From: Hygrocybe punicea | Taxonomy: Eukaryota > Basidiomycota > Agaricomycetes > Agaricales > Hygrophoraceae | NCBI GenBank assembly: GCA_963556145.1 | Contig: OY744468.1 | Location: 6,138,001-6,202,000, forward strand | Direction: 5' to 3' | Length of the DNA stretch: 64,000 nucleotides | Part shown: piece by piece, positions 10,503 to 22,398 of the stretch | Numbering within the stretch: the stretch's first letter is position 1 | Layout: the number at the start of each line of letters is the position of its first letter | Made by a program: the position numbers and the translations under genes | The notes under the pieces: generated by a model | The model's database searches: none | Seen by the model: only the letters and a program-made list of their open reading frames with translations | What the model was told of the DNA's origin: nothing

Positions 10503-12063
10503 ATGTACGCCGACAGAATCCCCTCAAAGAATGCACAATCCAAGGCAATGGAAGCCTCACTTTCCGTCAACATGAAAACAAAGGATTGTGGTCTGGCTCC
10601 AAATCTAAAGAAACATATGTGGACGAGGCTGAGAAGAATCCTCTCAAACACTACATTGTATTATAGGAAGTCGGGCATGCGCCCTCCGAAGTCTCCTGTA
10701 GAGGAATGCAAACGGCTGAGGTCAGATCCATGCTGCTTCAATGTCATATCTTACATGTTTTGTAGATCACATTTGATGATGCTGAGGGATCAGCTTCCAG
10801 TTAGCAAGGTCTTGGGAGATTCGGCCCCAGATTGCGAAACATTCTCCAAGTCGGACATGGTCTCAGAATCCGAACTGGAGAGGGTTCTCCTCACTGTGGC
10901 AGCCGCGATTTTGAACCCTAGTACGTTGCTGCCATGAAAGTTGGCATATTTAGACTGACATCTTGCCTCAAAGTAATTTTGCCCTTGGATGCGAATAGAC
11001 TGGCAAATCGAGTGAAGAATATCAAGGACACTTCGGATGCTGACAATGAAAACCTACTCAGGTTTTTTCAGGAGATTCACATCGGACATGTGAATGAACC
11101 AGCTACAGTAATCGACACGTGTGGTTCAATTTTGGTCTGGTATCTACCTGATGTTGTAACTCCAAGACGTATTGTGAGTCACTTGCCCCCTGGAAATATG
11201 GTTTTTGACAGTACCCACTGCGACACAGGAGGAATTGAATGTCAGTGCTGAAATGATAACCGAAATTCTGGAAGAATCCTATTCAGAGTCCCTCAAAAAA
11301 CTTGAGAAAGGGAAAGATCCGCAATGGAGGAAAGATCCAAACATTTTCTTTCCACCTCCAAACCCACGATTTCACCCAGGATCAGTGGATTTCGCCGCAG
11401 CATGGTTTGCTCAGGGTAGAGAGGTAACACCTTTAGTTAGTCGTCTGTTTTACATGAGCTGACCGCCTGTTTTTTCAGCGACTTACCGATAGGTTGATCA
11501 CGTCGACAACTCTTCGAACAACTGAAGCCACCATGTGGATGGCTGCAATCGAACCCAGCGAGCTGATCTTCAACGCAATTACTGCGTTAACCCATCAGTC
11601 ATTGTACACAGCTGGCCTTCTGGCTGTGACGAAAATCCAGGACGGCGAAACGATCAAGAACGTGGAAACACACGAAAATGCTAAGGAGTGGACATCTGTT
11701 TACACTGGAATCGCCGTTATCGTTAACAGGATTACAACTCGACACAGAGATGCTGGAGGGTGTCCAGAATGGTATGATTTGCTGGCGAGTTGTGGGACAC
11801 ATATGAACGCGGAACTAGCCATCCCTGAGTTGGATGCTACGTTCTCTTATTCGCCAGGAACCGTCATCAAAATTTGTGGCAAGGTTCTCAGTCACAGTGT
11901 AGGCAGATGGGAGGGCGGTGAAAGAATATGCATGGCGCATTATATGCGAAACATGGTACATGACTGTCTCAACATTGACAAGCCCACCTGGAGCCGACAC
12001 AATGTGTTTGCAAGGGAGATGAATGCCGAGTTTCGGGCATCACAGGAATGGAGATGGAATTAG
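10503..12063 (+). CDS. TET/JBP-type 2OG-Fe(II) dioxygenase
   Basis: The last exon (11479-12063) carries the fungal TET/JBP core. The iron ligands appear as H-R-D-A-G-G (His codon at 11743, Asp codon at 11749), followed by EWYDLLASCGTH. The distal His is in GKVLSHSV (11893), and the 2-oxoglutarate Arg is in GGERICMAHYMR (11923). This family oxidises 5-methylcytosine in DNA and is known to be expanded and transposon-linked in mushrooms. Earlier exons fit at about 10503-10920, 10974-11173 and 11229-11423, with introns of 53-55 bases; the 10974 acceptor is the weaker AAG type. The true start is uncertain: 10503 is the first ATG in frame, and the upstream triplicated block may add exons. No internal stop was found with this model, and all catalytic residues are present. 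The JmjC-like gene follows 394 bases downstream on the same strand. Confidence 0.8.
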
Positions 12064-12456
12064 CTATTGTGCCAAGGGAGATATCATCCTAACGTAAAAG
12101 TACGACGGCTACCGTTGCATGCTTTGTACGACTGTAGTCAGAAACCTCTGTGGAACTAAATCTCGTTATCCTCATTCATGGACGACGAAGGCCTATGAGT
12201 TTCAACCAACAGATAGCTAGACAGTGTTAGACAGTGTTCGGAGAATTTCCATGGCTTTACATTGATAACTCTGTCACATTGACAACTCAGTCAATTCGAA
12301 ATGTGTACTTAAATGTGGCAATTCACGTGATGTGGTCACACGTGATCACAGTAAACCGTGACGCATCATTTTTTTTTATACCTTCTGCACCCTTATCATC
12401 TAGCCTCAGCCTCTCTTGAATTGCTCTCAGATACACTCGAATTGAACATTTTGGCA
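12064..12456 (+). other. Intergenic region between TET/JBP and JmjC genes
   Basis: This 393-base spacer contains a CACGTGATGTGGTCAC stretch around 12327 with two overlapping half-palindromes. These resemble the GTCACGTG-like words upstream of the TET/JBP gene, so shared regulation is possible. No clear TATA box or ORF is present. Confidence 0.45.
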
Positions 12457-15400
12457 ATGTTGTCATCAGCAAGCACCTCGGCGCCGTCAATCGCTTCTCT
12501 ACATGCGTCTGTCATGTCTGGCAGTAATTTCCGAAGCATGAATGTGTTCCAGGACTTCCCGTGGGTCAATGGCATGCCTCTTGCTGAAGATTCACTTGAG
12601 AAGGCTATCGTAACCTTAATTGGCAATCAGTCTGCTCTAGGAAACACACCGTCCACCTTGGCTGTGATGGTGCGTCAAATCTCCCACCTTGTAACATTGA
12701 TGGTCAACTTGTCTGCTAGGCCCTGGCAAAGCAATTGGATTATGTGAATCCCACAGGTGAAATCTCACGTAAAGCCCAAACCATCCAAGAATACCTCTCT
12801 GCTGATGGCTCTGCTATGCGTGATGTGGCAAGGTGGACTACTGTGTACCGGAATGACCTCCTGGTAGCGGCTCACTCAATCCTTCACTATACCCTGCTCG
12901 ATAAGCTCATGGATGCTGTTGGGTTGCCTCGTCATCCAAGTTTCAAAGTAATTCGGAGATCAGCGAAACCAGAGATGAGCGAGAAGTTGACCAAGGTGAG
13001 TTCACCATTCACATTTGGGCAGACATTTTAAGTTGACGTTTGCACACCGTCTTGAAGCTCTACAAATTTCTGAGAGACTGGAGTAAGCCGATCACGAAGC
13101 TTCATATGACATGCAAAAGTCTATTAATCACACAACAAGATCAAGAAGTGGTGGGTGTTTCAGCCATGGCAGTGCCGCAGAAAGTGGTGTCCAGTATGGA
13201 CACCATCCCTATCTTTGCAGTCGCTCTCCCAGCACACTTGACACCAGCCCAAAAAGAAGTAGAAATGAACATCCGGATCCTTTACCGTGCATCTGTCAAC
13301 CTCGAATCCTCCGACGTCAACCAGATCCTCCTCAATCTAGAGCTTCTTGCATTCTCATTCACGTGGTTTGGCCAGGTATGTGACGTATGTCCTATATGAA
13401 ACGTGTGTCAGATTTTGTACAAAAACAGGGCAACTCATATGTAGACTGCGACTTCACAACATGGGTGGAGAAGCTACAGAGGTTGGGATTGCATTAAAAT
13501 CACATTACGCCTGCCGCAAATAAATAATTCACATGGTTTCAGGATGGCCAAGAGTGTTGATCTATCGTTGCAAGACTCATTTGTCAATGCCCTCACCACC
13601 AAGTCTTTCGGAGGTTTAATGTATGATCGGATGAGAAATCTATTCCACCTAAGCCTCACACTGTCACCCATAATTACTCTTCTCCCACGACGTTTCAATC
13701 ATGAATCTCATGCATGGCCATCTCTCATGGCAGTGAGTCCATTATTTGTGCCAACTTGGACGTAGTTGACATAAGGAAAAGATCACGTTTGCCTTGGGCA
13801 ATGAAAGGCCTCCATTCCTTGCCAAAACGGAGAGGGCGCTTTGGAGGGCCATTACAAGAATATGTTTAGGATCTTCGGCGATGCAGGAGCTGAATGTATT
13901 CCTCCAAGAATATGATTTGTTGGAGGACAGCGTCCAGGGAACGGAACAGGACTTCAGTTGGTTTTGTTTTGACAGTACGCCGCCTGTCTCTACATTTATC
14001 ACTGGGACTGACAACAGATGTTGCAAGATAAGGAAGTGGATGACCTGACCAACTCTGCTAGTCAGCTTACGGTGGCAACGAAACAAAATGTTCCAACAGA
14101 CCCCAAGGCAAAGAATGACAAGCCTGCGTCAGGCAACCCTCTGTCCAGCGATGATGAACTGCTTCAATTGAAATTAACAAGGAAGAAGAGGGGTGGACCA
14201 TCGAAGGAGCTTGCTTCAGGTGGACAGAGCTCCATGTTGACCCGAAGCCAGGCCAAAATGTTGGACAAGGTTGGGGACTCTTCGAAAGGCAAGGAGAAGC
14301 AGAAGGCAGAGAAAGTCCAGAAGGAAGAGAAAGTCGTGGTTGTGCCGGGGAGGTCCTATCGGAGGAAGAAAAGATCCACTCGCTGGTCAACAAGAAGTTA
14401 TCCCAAGTCCAAGAAACGTGATGATCTTGAGGATGAAGATGACGATGATGACGAGGATGACTATAAGAAAGCGCCAGAGAAAGTGAACATGATCATCGAC
14501 CTTACCGGAGATGTAAGTGATTCAAGAACGTGTCATTTGTCATAAATGAATATTTTGATAGGATTATGGGGAACCTGATTTGCTCAGCCGTCCAGCACCC
14601 ATTGTGTGTCTTTTGTTGTTCGATAACGTGCCACCCCACTGATGATTCATAAAGCGAGCATCAGAGGGTGTTCATCTCATGATGTATGATGGTGACGCTG
14701 TACACGAACCCGTTGAACATGTGCACTATTCACCATCCGTCGTTGTACGTTGATGTCTGATTTTTGTACCGTTTGATTGTTAACTGGTAAGCACGATACA
14801 GGCAAAAGTGGAACATGCATTGTTGTGGGAAACATATGAAATGATCCGATCCAGTTACATTGATGGGGTTCCTCCACATCGGCTGCCCAGTGCAAGAGAA
14901 CAAATGTATGATCCTCATGCATCATGTGTGTTCATGGTGGAATGGAACATCTTCAAGTCGATGGATGCTGCAACAATTCAAGGAATCTTTCGTCATCGTC
15001 ACATCCTCGTGCTCAATGCCCCTGTAGAAACAGTGGAGTTTGATAGGGAATGTTTGGAGACATTGGGGTCTTTGTCGTCCATTCGTTCAGTGCAAGGTCC
15101 GTTTCCGGAGCGATGTCTGGGCATAGCGACTAAAGTGCCTTTGTTAGTTGCTGAATTGCGATTGGTGCCTAATATCGAGAATATGAACAAACCTGGCACA
15201 TTGGAGACATTATATCAGCTTGCGCTTGACCCTGACAACGAAAGGGTTTTCAATTTCCTTGACCTTCCCATGGGTCATATGACGTTAGACCCACCTCCAA
15301 AATTTCGGTGAGCAACCTTGTTTCGAAGATCTAACACGAGATTTACCTGTCTATTCGTGAAAAGGTCCTTTTCATCATCTGAGGTTGCTTGGCACGAAAC

Positions 15401-17491
15401 CCGCGGCCGACCGGGGTTTGTCCACGAGCAGCCTTTAAACGACGATTTGGCTTGGGGAACGGCAGCGACAGCTCGAGCCATTTCTTGGACACACGTAGAT
15501 GATGATGGCTTTGGCACGGTGGTTATTGTCAGGACTGGTGCAAAGTACTGGGTCCTCATGAGGCCTCGAAGGGATGCCGAATGGGATCGCAAGGCGGGCA
15601 ATCTTGCGACTAACAAGGCCCATCCTCAGGAGTGGGAGCCGAGAAAACATGGTGGGAAAGGCTTGTGGGAAGCAGAAGGATTACTGCTCACAAAGGGTTC
15701 AGTGCTGTAAGTGGGAATATATTTCATGACAACTCGGATGTGTGCTGAAACACACAGTTACATGAGGCCGTGCACCCCACATTATGTCCTCGGTGTGGAG
15801 CACTCCATTGTGAATGGGCGTCATCTCTATGCGATGTCAACTATACGGGATACCTGTTATGGGATTATCCATACTTTCGTGATGAGTCATACCATCACAA
15901 ACGCGGAGCATAATGTGACACATACATTTCTGCGCCGACTTCTCACCATGTGGATGGAGTACTTCATGGGGAACCACGAATCATCATGTGAGCTACTTTG
16001 GGCGAGGTTTACAAATTCCTGAAGATTAAAATGCTCACTGCACAGCTACTGTCTTCACCAAGTCTCATATGCCCAAGATCGAAACCGAAGACGGCTTCCT
16101 CGACCTTGTGATTGTGGGAAACCTGATCGAGCTTGCAGATATCATCAACAGGAAGTTCTACACCCATACCATATCGGCTGACATTCATGAGGAACAGAAT
16201 ATTGCACGATGCAGATATAGACGTTTCCAAATCTGGTTTGCGGAACATTTTGTTGTCTTCATGGAAGACCACTGGATCAGCCCCTCTTACATTTTCCAAC
16301 GAAGTCTTTTGGAACTATCTGCTGCAATTGTTGGGTATAAATGGGACAAGGATGGGGTTGTGAAGGCACCAGCACATTGCACAGCCAAAGCTGTTGAGTC
16401 AGCGGTCCGCCGACATTTTCAAAACGATTGGCCAGATTTGGTGCCAAAGCTGAATGAGCTGCTTCAGATCCCACCATCGGAATTCTTCTGGACCGGCCCC
16501 AAAATACACATTCAGACCCGTCCAGTGAAACCCATCAGTCCCATTCTTGTTGAATGCTTAGATTTTCCACCTCATCCAATCCTGCTCGTCAACGCAACTA
16601 CCGGTGAAGGCGAGGTACAGGATGACACAGATACACGGGAAAAGGCGAAAGACAATGAGCGCGACAAAGGGGAGGGCACCAATGGTGAGGAAGAGGCGGA
16701 TGATCCATCTAGGAAGGTGGGAGATTTAGTGGATGCAGCTGGCGAAGAGGTAGCCACAGAGGAAAACCAGGATCCACCTGCAACGGTTGGATGTGCAAAC
16801 GACATGGCTGTGGACACTGAGAGGGAAGAGGATCCACCTGTAACGGTGGGAAATTCAGCCGACGTGGCTGGGGAAGATGCGGGAGAAGAAATGGACGTCA
16901 CTGGCCCAAATGAGGAGGATCCACCTGAGCAGGTGGGAAATTCAAATGACGCAGCTTCGTGGAATGAGGACGGTCTAATCATGCCCCTGGGTATGTCAAA
17001 TGAGGAAGATGTAGACCGTGATGAGGGGAAGCAGCAGGAAAAGAAGGGGGGGGAGGAGGGCGCGGTGCAGGGCAAGGGGGTGCAGGCGGGGGAGGTGCAG
17101 GAGGAGGGGGAGGAGGACGAGGAGGGGGAGGAGGAGGGGGAGGGGGAGGAGGGGGAGCTGCAGGAAGAGGAGGAGGAGATGGATGGGGATGGGGCAGAGG
17201 AGGAGGACGAAGAGGAGGAGGATCGAAATGAGATGGTGGGGAAGTTAAATGCCCAGAGTGTGGACAGTGACGAGGGAGAGGATGACGATCAAATGGACAT
17301 CTCATCTGGCAGTGATGCAGTGTATAATGATTTCGATGGATCACCCCAACCCCCGACACCCCCTGTGAAACGTCCTCGGAGGGAAGACTCGGGTACGATA
17401 AATTGCCTCAACAGCTTGTATATACACTGATATGATCATTCACACAGATTCACCAATACGTTCCACAGACCTGAAACGCCGTTGTAAGTAG
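12457..17491 (+). CDS. JmjC-like 2OG oxygenase with disordered acidic tail, 13 exons
   Basis: My exon model is 12457-12669, 12720-12995, 13058-13375, 13429-13481, 13543-13732, 13776-13974, about 14028-14512, 14562-14603, 14802-15307, 15365-15706, 15758-15987, 16046-17392 and 17448-17491. Nearly all junctions keep frame; the 14028 acceptor is doubtful. The helical N-terminal part has no known motif. Exon 7 encodes LTRSQAKML and a Lys/Asp-rich linker ending in a MIIDLTGD motif that could bind SUMO. The oxygenase core is in exons 10-11: WTHVDDDGFG gives the H-x-D pair (His codon 15492, Asp 15498) and RPCTPHYV the distal His (15780), as in fungal JmjC-like proteins. Exon 12 starts with the usual post-JmjC helical region, then runs into an almost pure Glu/Asp/Gly tail. 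The substrate is unknown; a histone or another nuclear protein is inferred. Whether this is one gene or two (12457-14545 and 14802-17491) needs transcripts. Confidence 0.65.
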
Positions 17492-17831
17492 CCGGGAGGA
17501 TCATATCATTCATACTGCTTCCTACTCATGTATATTCCTGACATCGCAATGCATCATCTGCCTCCTCTGCTGTTAAATGTATTCCTTGTAATAAACACCG
17601 AACCATTGAGAGGCATGGGTAGAGGAAAATGTTATGTCACGTTGGGCCTTGCACAAGTGACATGTGATGTTGGACCGTCTTGACACAAGTATTATATATT
17701 TATGATTTATTCCACATATCACCTTTTTAGGCACATTCAACAAAGCCTATTTCCGCCGTGTAGAACATCGCAAGGGTTGACTGCTTGTGGTAATGCAAAT
17801 TGTGAGCTGCATCCCCACAAACGGGATAGCT

Positions 17832-19952
17832 TTACCTCGCATTTTTACCAGCATTTCTTGAGCTGTCCAACTTCCCTGGGCATCTTTGTTGTGCAACATC
17901 ACTCTCCCGTGCCTCGTTTGTCTCCCTCTCCCGTGCCTCTCGTGCCTCCCTCTCCTGGGCGTCTCGTGCCTCTTTCTTCCTGGACTCCTCCCGGCCCTTT
18001 CGTGCGTCCCTCTCCTGTGCCTCTCATGCCTCCCGTTCCGCCCTCTCCCGCGCCTCTCGTGCCTCCCTGTCCTGGGCCTCTCGCGTCTCCCGCTCTTGTA
18101 CTTCTTGTAACTGTCTTGCCATCTCTCGGTTCTGTGTTGCTACCCGTTCTGCTTGCTCCTTTTGCTTTGCTTGTCTCTCCGTCTTCTTTTTCGTCCACAG
18201 AAGCTTCAACGTCGATGTATCGTCATCCATCTTGCTGTCGCCACCACGTCCATCAAAGCTACGACTACTTGTACTCTCGTCACTCCAACTATCGTCGCCC
18301 TCTTCGCTACTGACTGCTTTCTGTTTTCCCTTGCTGGAATTGGCAGCATTTTCTGTTTTCTTCTTGGGGTGGACTGTCTTTAATGCTGGAACATTCGATT
18401 TGGATCTGCGAGGTCTGATAGCATTCAATTGTGCAGCTCCCATAGCACTCGATTGTGCAGCTCCGGCAAGAATAGATGTCGTTTCCCTACTGGAGTTTGA
18501 TGGCGCCAAACGATCAGTCCTGGCCAAAGCAGCAGCAGCATGGAACTTCTTCTTTTTTTGCACGAATGCATTTGGTGCTCGCTGGTCGGTCTTTAGGACG
18601 GTTTTAAATCGGAATGGTTTTTCACCGAGTTTCTGCCGTTGCAACCAAAATTGGTGGACGGTCCGAAGTTCATCGAGTTTCATTTTCCACGGTTCCCGTA
18701 GTTCTATGTGAGAGGGAAAGTAGATGTCCTCGATGTATTGGTTTCGATTTTGTCCAATTTTTCCCCATGAAACAGCGACGACGCTGTTGTTGCACATCTG
18801 ACCTTCAAATGAATATGAGTACAGTAAGCTTGGCCAACGTCGAGGTACATACGATATGACATGGTCATCAGTGATCTAAACATGTTTCTTACATCGACCA
18901 ATGACATAGTTGACACATTTGGTACCATAGGAAAACCGTCCTCATCGATCTCAAGCTTGAACGGCAGGCTTTTGTCATATCTGGTCGTTGGACCACCATC
19001 ATCGTCTTCACTGTCGGTCTTCGCTCCATCGGATTCATCTGGAACACATTACATGGGAAAGATGGAACAATGGCTAATCGTACCGTCATGATTAAAAAGG
19101 GACCCCAAATGTTCATCCCATTTGGTCCAAATGTCATCCCCATTATTTTTGAAGACGCCGATGAACTTCTTGTGTACCGGGGCCAGTGTCTCGAACCTCA
19201 CAGGAAGGGAAGATAAGTACGTGATTGACACAAAGCAGGAATCGACCCACTTTCCTTTGGTTACAGTCCCATCTTCGTCTTCATATCCCACCAACATGAA
19301 TATTTTTACTCCCATCTGCTCATCTATGTCCTTCATAAACTTCATCGCCGTCTTACCAAAATCTTTTGCTGCTCGGCTGGATAAGGTAGAAGATTAGCAT
19401 CATGCAGACGAAAGAAGATTATTAGTACCGTCGTTTGACTTCCAAGGGTGGACCTTGCTGGTTCCAGGCGTCGGCAAGAGCTTCAAATTCTTGTTTTTTC
19501 TCTTCGGTCAAGGAACCGTAAATATCACTCCATGCTTTGCCATAGCGCTTGATGTAGCCGGGCTTTCCTCCGGTTTCTCCAGACAGCTCCACCGTCCTAG
19601 CGTCGATTTCCTTGGTCATCTTTTCTCTTGTAACCAACCTTGCATTCCACTTCTTTGTATATTTCGGAGCATCCTCAGTGTCGCTCTCCAATTTTGACCG
19701 ATGATTGTGGTACCAAGTTTGAATTTTCTGTATTCATGGTATAATGCTGTTAGGCTTATCTGAAGGGTAGTATTAGAATATACAGACCTGTTGCATATTT
19801 GGGGGCCATTGTGTGTTGGTTTGTTGTGCCGATTTTTTTAAAAGTTTCCTGATCCCTTTCAGGACACGAATACGATCTTCACCAGTGGATCTCCTAAAAT
19901 CAGGATAACCGTCCTCGAGGATCTTAGTAAATTCTGGGGTGATCCACTTCAT
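17832..19952 (-). pseudogene. Homeodomain-like/coiled-coil protein of a basidiomycete transposon-associated family, one nonsense codon
   Basis: Five exons join in frame: 19952-19788, 19727-19429, 19376-19084, 19038-18853 and 18802-18024. Exon 1 is a helical start (MKWITPEF). Exon 2 begins with KIQTWYHNH, which resembles the recognition helix of a homeodomain, and continues with a basic, HMG-like stretch. Exon 3 has the FMLVGYEDEDG core seen in similar mushroom proteins. Exon 5 ends in a charged coiled coil of Arg-Glu-Ala repeats. A TGA at 18024-18026 interrupts this repeat: it reads GGCATGAGAGGC where neighbouring repeats read GGCACGAGAGGC, so CGA became TGA. The same frame stays open and repeat-like to a TAA at 17832. 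The protein is probably a nuclear DNA-binding product of the island; its function is unknown. Confidence 0.55.
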
Positions 19953-20328
19953 TTAGGCAAAAACTGAGAATGAAGGCCAATGTTGTTGTCTGGAACAAAG
20001 GCAGAACGTCGTTGTCTGGAACAATGGAAGAATGCCTCGTGGTGAACATGAGGTGATGACAAATCACGTGATTGATGGCAACAAATAGCAATGTGGATTA
20101 CAAGTAGATGACTCAGGGGATTGCAAGTCAGTGCAGGACGTGATTAGGAGAATATGATGAATTGTGAATATTGATAAATTCCAGAACACAAGGATAGAGG
20201 AGCAAGTACCAAATCTGTGGCACATGGCAAGGGGTGGGTAAGAGTCCAAAGATGTAAGGTGGGTATGTTCAGAGCAGGCTGAATGAACAGATACAACCCA
20301 CCTGTTGCATTTGTGGCAACACTGTTCG
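19953..20328. other. Region without a supported gene
   Basis: This is the upstream flank of the preceding minus-strand gene. Frames are short and carry no motif. The stretch GTGGCAACACTG at 20313-20324, just before the minisatellite, resembles the terminus of the hAT-type MITE at 21478-21848, but no partner end was found. Confidence 0.4.
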
Positions 20329-20768
20329 ATGGCCAGCCAAAATACCCAGACCCGTCGGCCAATCCACGTTCCATGGCCAGCCAAAATACCCAGCCAGGTC
20401 TGCCAATCCATGTTCCATGGCCAGCTGAAATACCCAGACCTGTCGGCCAATCCACGTTCCATGGCCAGCCGATATACCCAGCCAGGTCGGCCAATCCATG
20501 TTCCATGGCCAGCCGACATACACAGGGAAGTCGGCCAATCCATGCTCCATGGCCAGCTGAAATACCCAGACCCATCGGCCAATCCATGTTCCATGGCCAG
20601 CCAAGATACCCAGCCAGGTCGGCCAATCCACGTTCCATGGCCAGCTGAAATACCCAGACCCGTCAGCCAATCCACCTTTCATGGCCAGCCAAGATATCCA
20701 GCGCAGTCGGCCAATCCATGTTCCATGGCCAGCCGATATATCCCTCTGCTTTGGCCAACCCATGCTTC
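20329..20768. repeat. Minisatellite, ten 44-base units
   Basis: Ten head-to-tail units of exactly 44 bases begin ATGGCCAGCC, at 20329, 20373 and so on to 20725. Units alternate between two sub-types (AAATACCCAGACC and GATACCCAGCCAGG centres), hinting at a former 88-base higher-order unit. Because 44 is not a multiple of three, each unit shifts frame and long false ORFs appear on both strands. Confidence 0.9.
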
Positions 20769-20789
20769 TCCGAACATGGAACCCTCGGC

Positions 20790-22398
20790 CAAGCCATCTG
20801 CCCTGGAGAAAGATATTGGTCAGCCGAGATAAGCCAGCCCACTTGGAGTGGGAATTGTCCATCTCGGCTGACCCATGTATCATGGAAAAGATATGCTGAA
20901 AGGGCTCCATATTCTAGTGCATGATTTGCAGCCTCTCTCATGCTGAAACCCACTGTCAAAAGAGTGAAGCACTGTCCCTCTCAGTGGGTTGGCTTGATCC
21001 AGCATGCCTTGTATATCGACATTCTGGAGAGGGAGCTGGCTTGCTCTACCCTTTTGATTGCTGCTTGTTCATTTGGGTCAAAGGAGGGACATGCTCAGCC
21101 ACTACTTGGTATGTTCTCAAGCTTCCTGTCAATGTGCCTCTGAATTGTGCCATGAATGCATGCATTATGTCCTTAGATCTTAGATAGTTCACCACCTGCA
21201 TGGAATTGAGCATGTATATTCCAGATTGTGTTCTGTGTGCTCCTGCAAAGGCCATGCTATTGGGTTTGTCTGCCACCCTTATGCCCATCAGGTCAAGGGC
21301 CTTCTCCACCAGCTCTTTTTTGGATAGGTTTGCTAGTGCATCGTCTTGTGCATCGGGGAGTTTCTGTACCACGATCTCTGTCTAACGTGTTCCCTTTTGC
21401 TATTGGTGCTGCGTGCTCTGGTGGGATCTGTGTGGTGGTTCTCACAACCGATGTGAAAGTGGCTGTGCTGTCATCACTAGTGTTGCCACAGCTATAGCCG
21501 ATGTTTTTTGAAAAATTGCCTTTTTAGGCTAGTAAAATTAGCTAAAATTATGAAAATATTTGAGGAGATGGGCAAAGCCAAAAGCTGAGGGGTCACTTAA
21601 GGGTGCTAAGAATTTGGCGCTCAATCTTCAGAGTTATTCAACCATAGCTGTTGAGTCTAGTCAGCTACTGTCCAACAGCTATGGTTGAATAACTCTGAAG
21701 ATTGAGCACCAAATTCTTAGCACCCTTAAGTGACCCCTCAGCTTTTGGCTTTGCCCATCTCCTCAAATATTTTCATAATTTTAGCTAATTTTACTAGCCT
21801 AAAAAGGCAATTTTTCAAAAAACATCGGCTATAGCCGTGGCAACACTAGTCATCACTGGGTCATTCCTGGTTGGTGGCCACCTCTGCTATTCTGGTGGCT
21901 GCCTCTACCGCCATGTGCGCTTTTCATGTGAGTTGTGAGGTCATCCAGTGTGTTTGTCATTATGTTTGTCACTTCCCACAGTGCCTCCTCCTGTTTTCCA
22001 CTGGCTTCTGTTGCTGCCATGATCATTTTGGCTGCCATAGTCAGCTTGAGGTGTATGAGCTCTTTTATTTTCCTGTCTATTTTCACCACCGTCTCGTTGG
22101 CCATCATGTCCAGACCTATCTCTTCTAGGATGAATGCTAAGGCCCTAAGGATGTTGACCGTGGGCCTAGGCAGCTTGGCTATGCCTGCTGCCACCTGTAG
22201 CAAAACATACACTAACCTCTGTGTAGTTACCTTTTCTCCTTGTGTGATGTACATGTCTCATATCAGGGCCACCCTAGCATCTTTCACATTGAGCACATCA
22301 GTCAGGATGCCTGTGGCATCAGCCAGCTCATCCCTGGTTGGTCTAGTTGCATGGTTTTTGTCTAGATTACTTCCCGGAGTTGGGTTTTTTGAAGTCAT
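20790..22398 (-). pseudogene. LINE-type ORF1 (gag-like) relic
   Basis: A minus-strand frame starts with MTSKNPTPG at 22398 and runs through helical, Ala/Lys-rich sequence. It then reaches segments typical of the ORF1 proteins of fungal non-LTR retrotransposons: MAFAGAHRTQSGIYMLNS, then VVNYLRS, ACWIKPTH and MREAANHALEYG near 20930. The CCHC knuckles expected next are missing; the frame instead runs into the minisatellite. The copy is dead: it has a TGA at 22258-22260 (CTGATATGAGAC), a palindromic MITE inserted at 21478, and a frame change across that insertion. No reverse transcriptase of this LINE is in the window. Confidence 0.55.
21478..21848. mobile_element. hAT-type MITE, 371 bp, nearly palindromic
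   Basis: The termini are TAGTGTTGCCACAGCTATAG and its near-exact complement, flanked by a perfect 8-base target duplication GTCATCAC (21470-21477 and 21849-21856). The whole element folds on itself, with the centre near 21664. An 8-base duplication and a TAGNGTTG terminus are hallmarks of hAT elements. It has no coding capacity. It interrupts the LINE ORF1 relic. Confidence 0.9.

Noticed and set aside
16979..17359. Minus-strand Pro-rich ORF of 126 residues
   Set aside because: It is the antisense shadow of the Glu-rich tail of the JmjC-like gene.
20329..20768. Regular 44-base repeats looked at first like a CRISPR array
   Set aside because: Units are contiguous with no unique spacers, and the genome is eukaryotic; it is a minisatellite.
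21046..21497. Plus-strand ORFs across the LINE relic
   Set aside because: They are antisense to the better supported minus-strand ORF1 segments and carry no motif.
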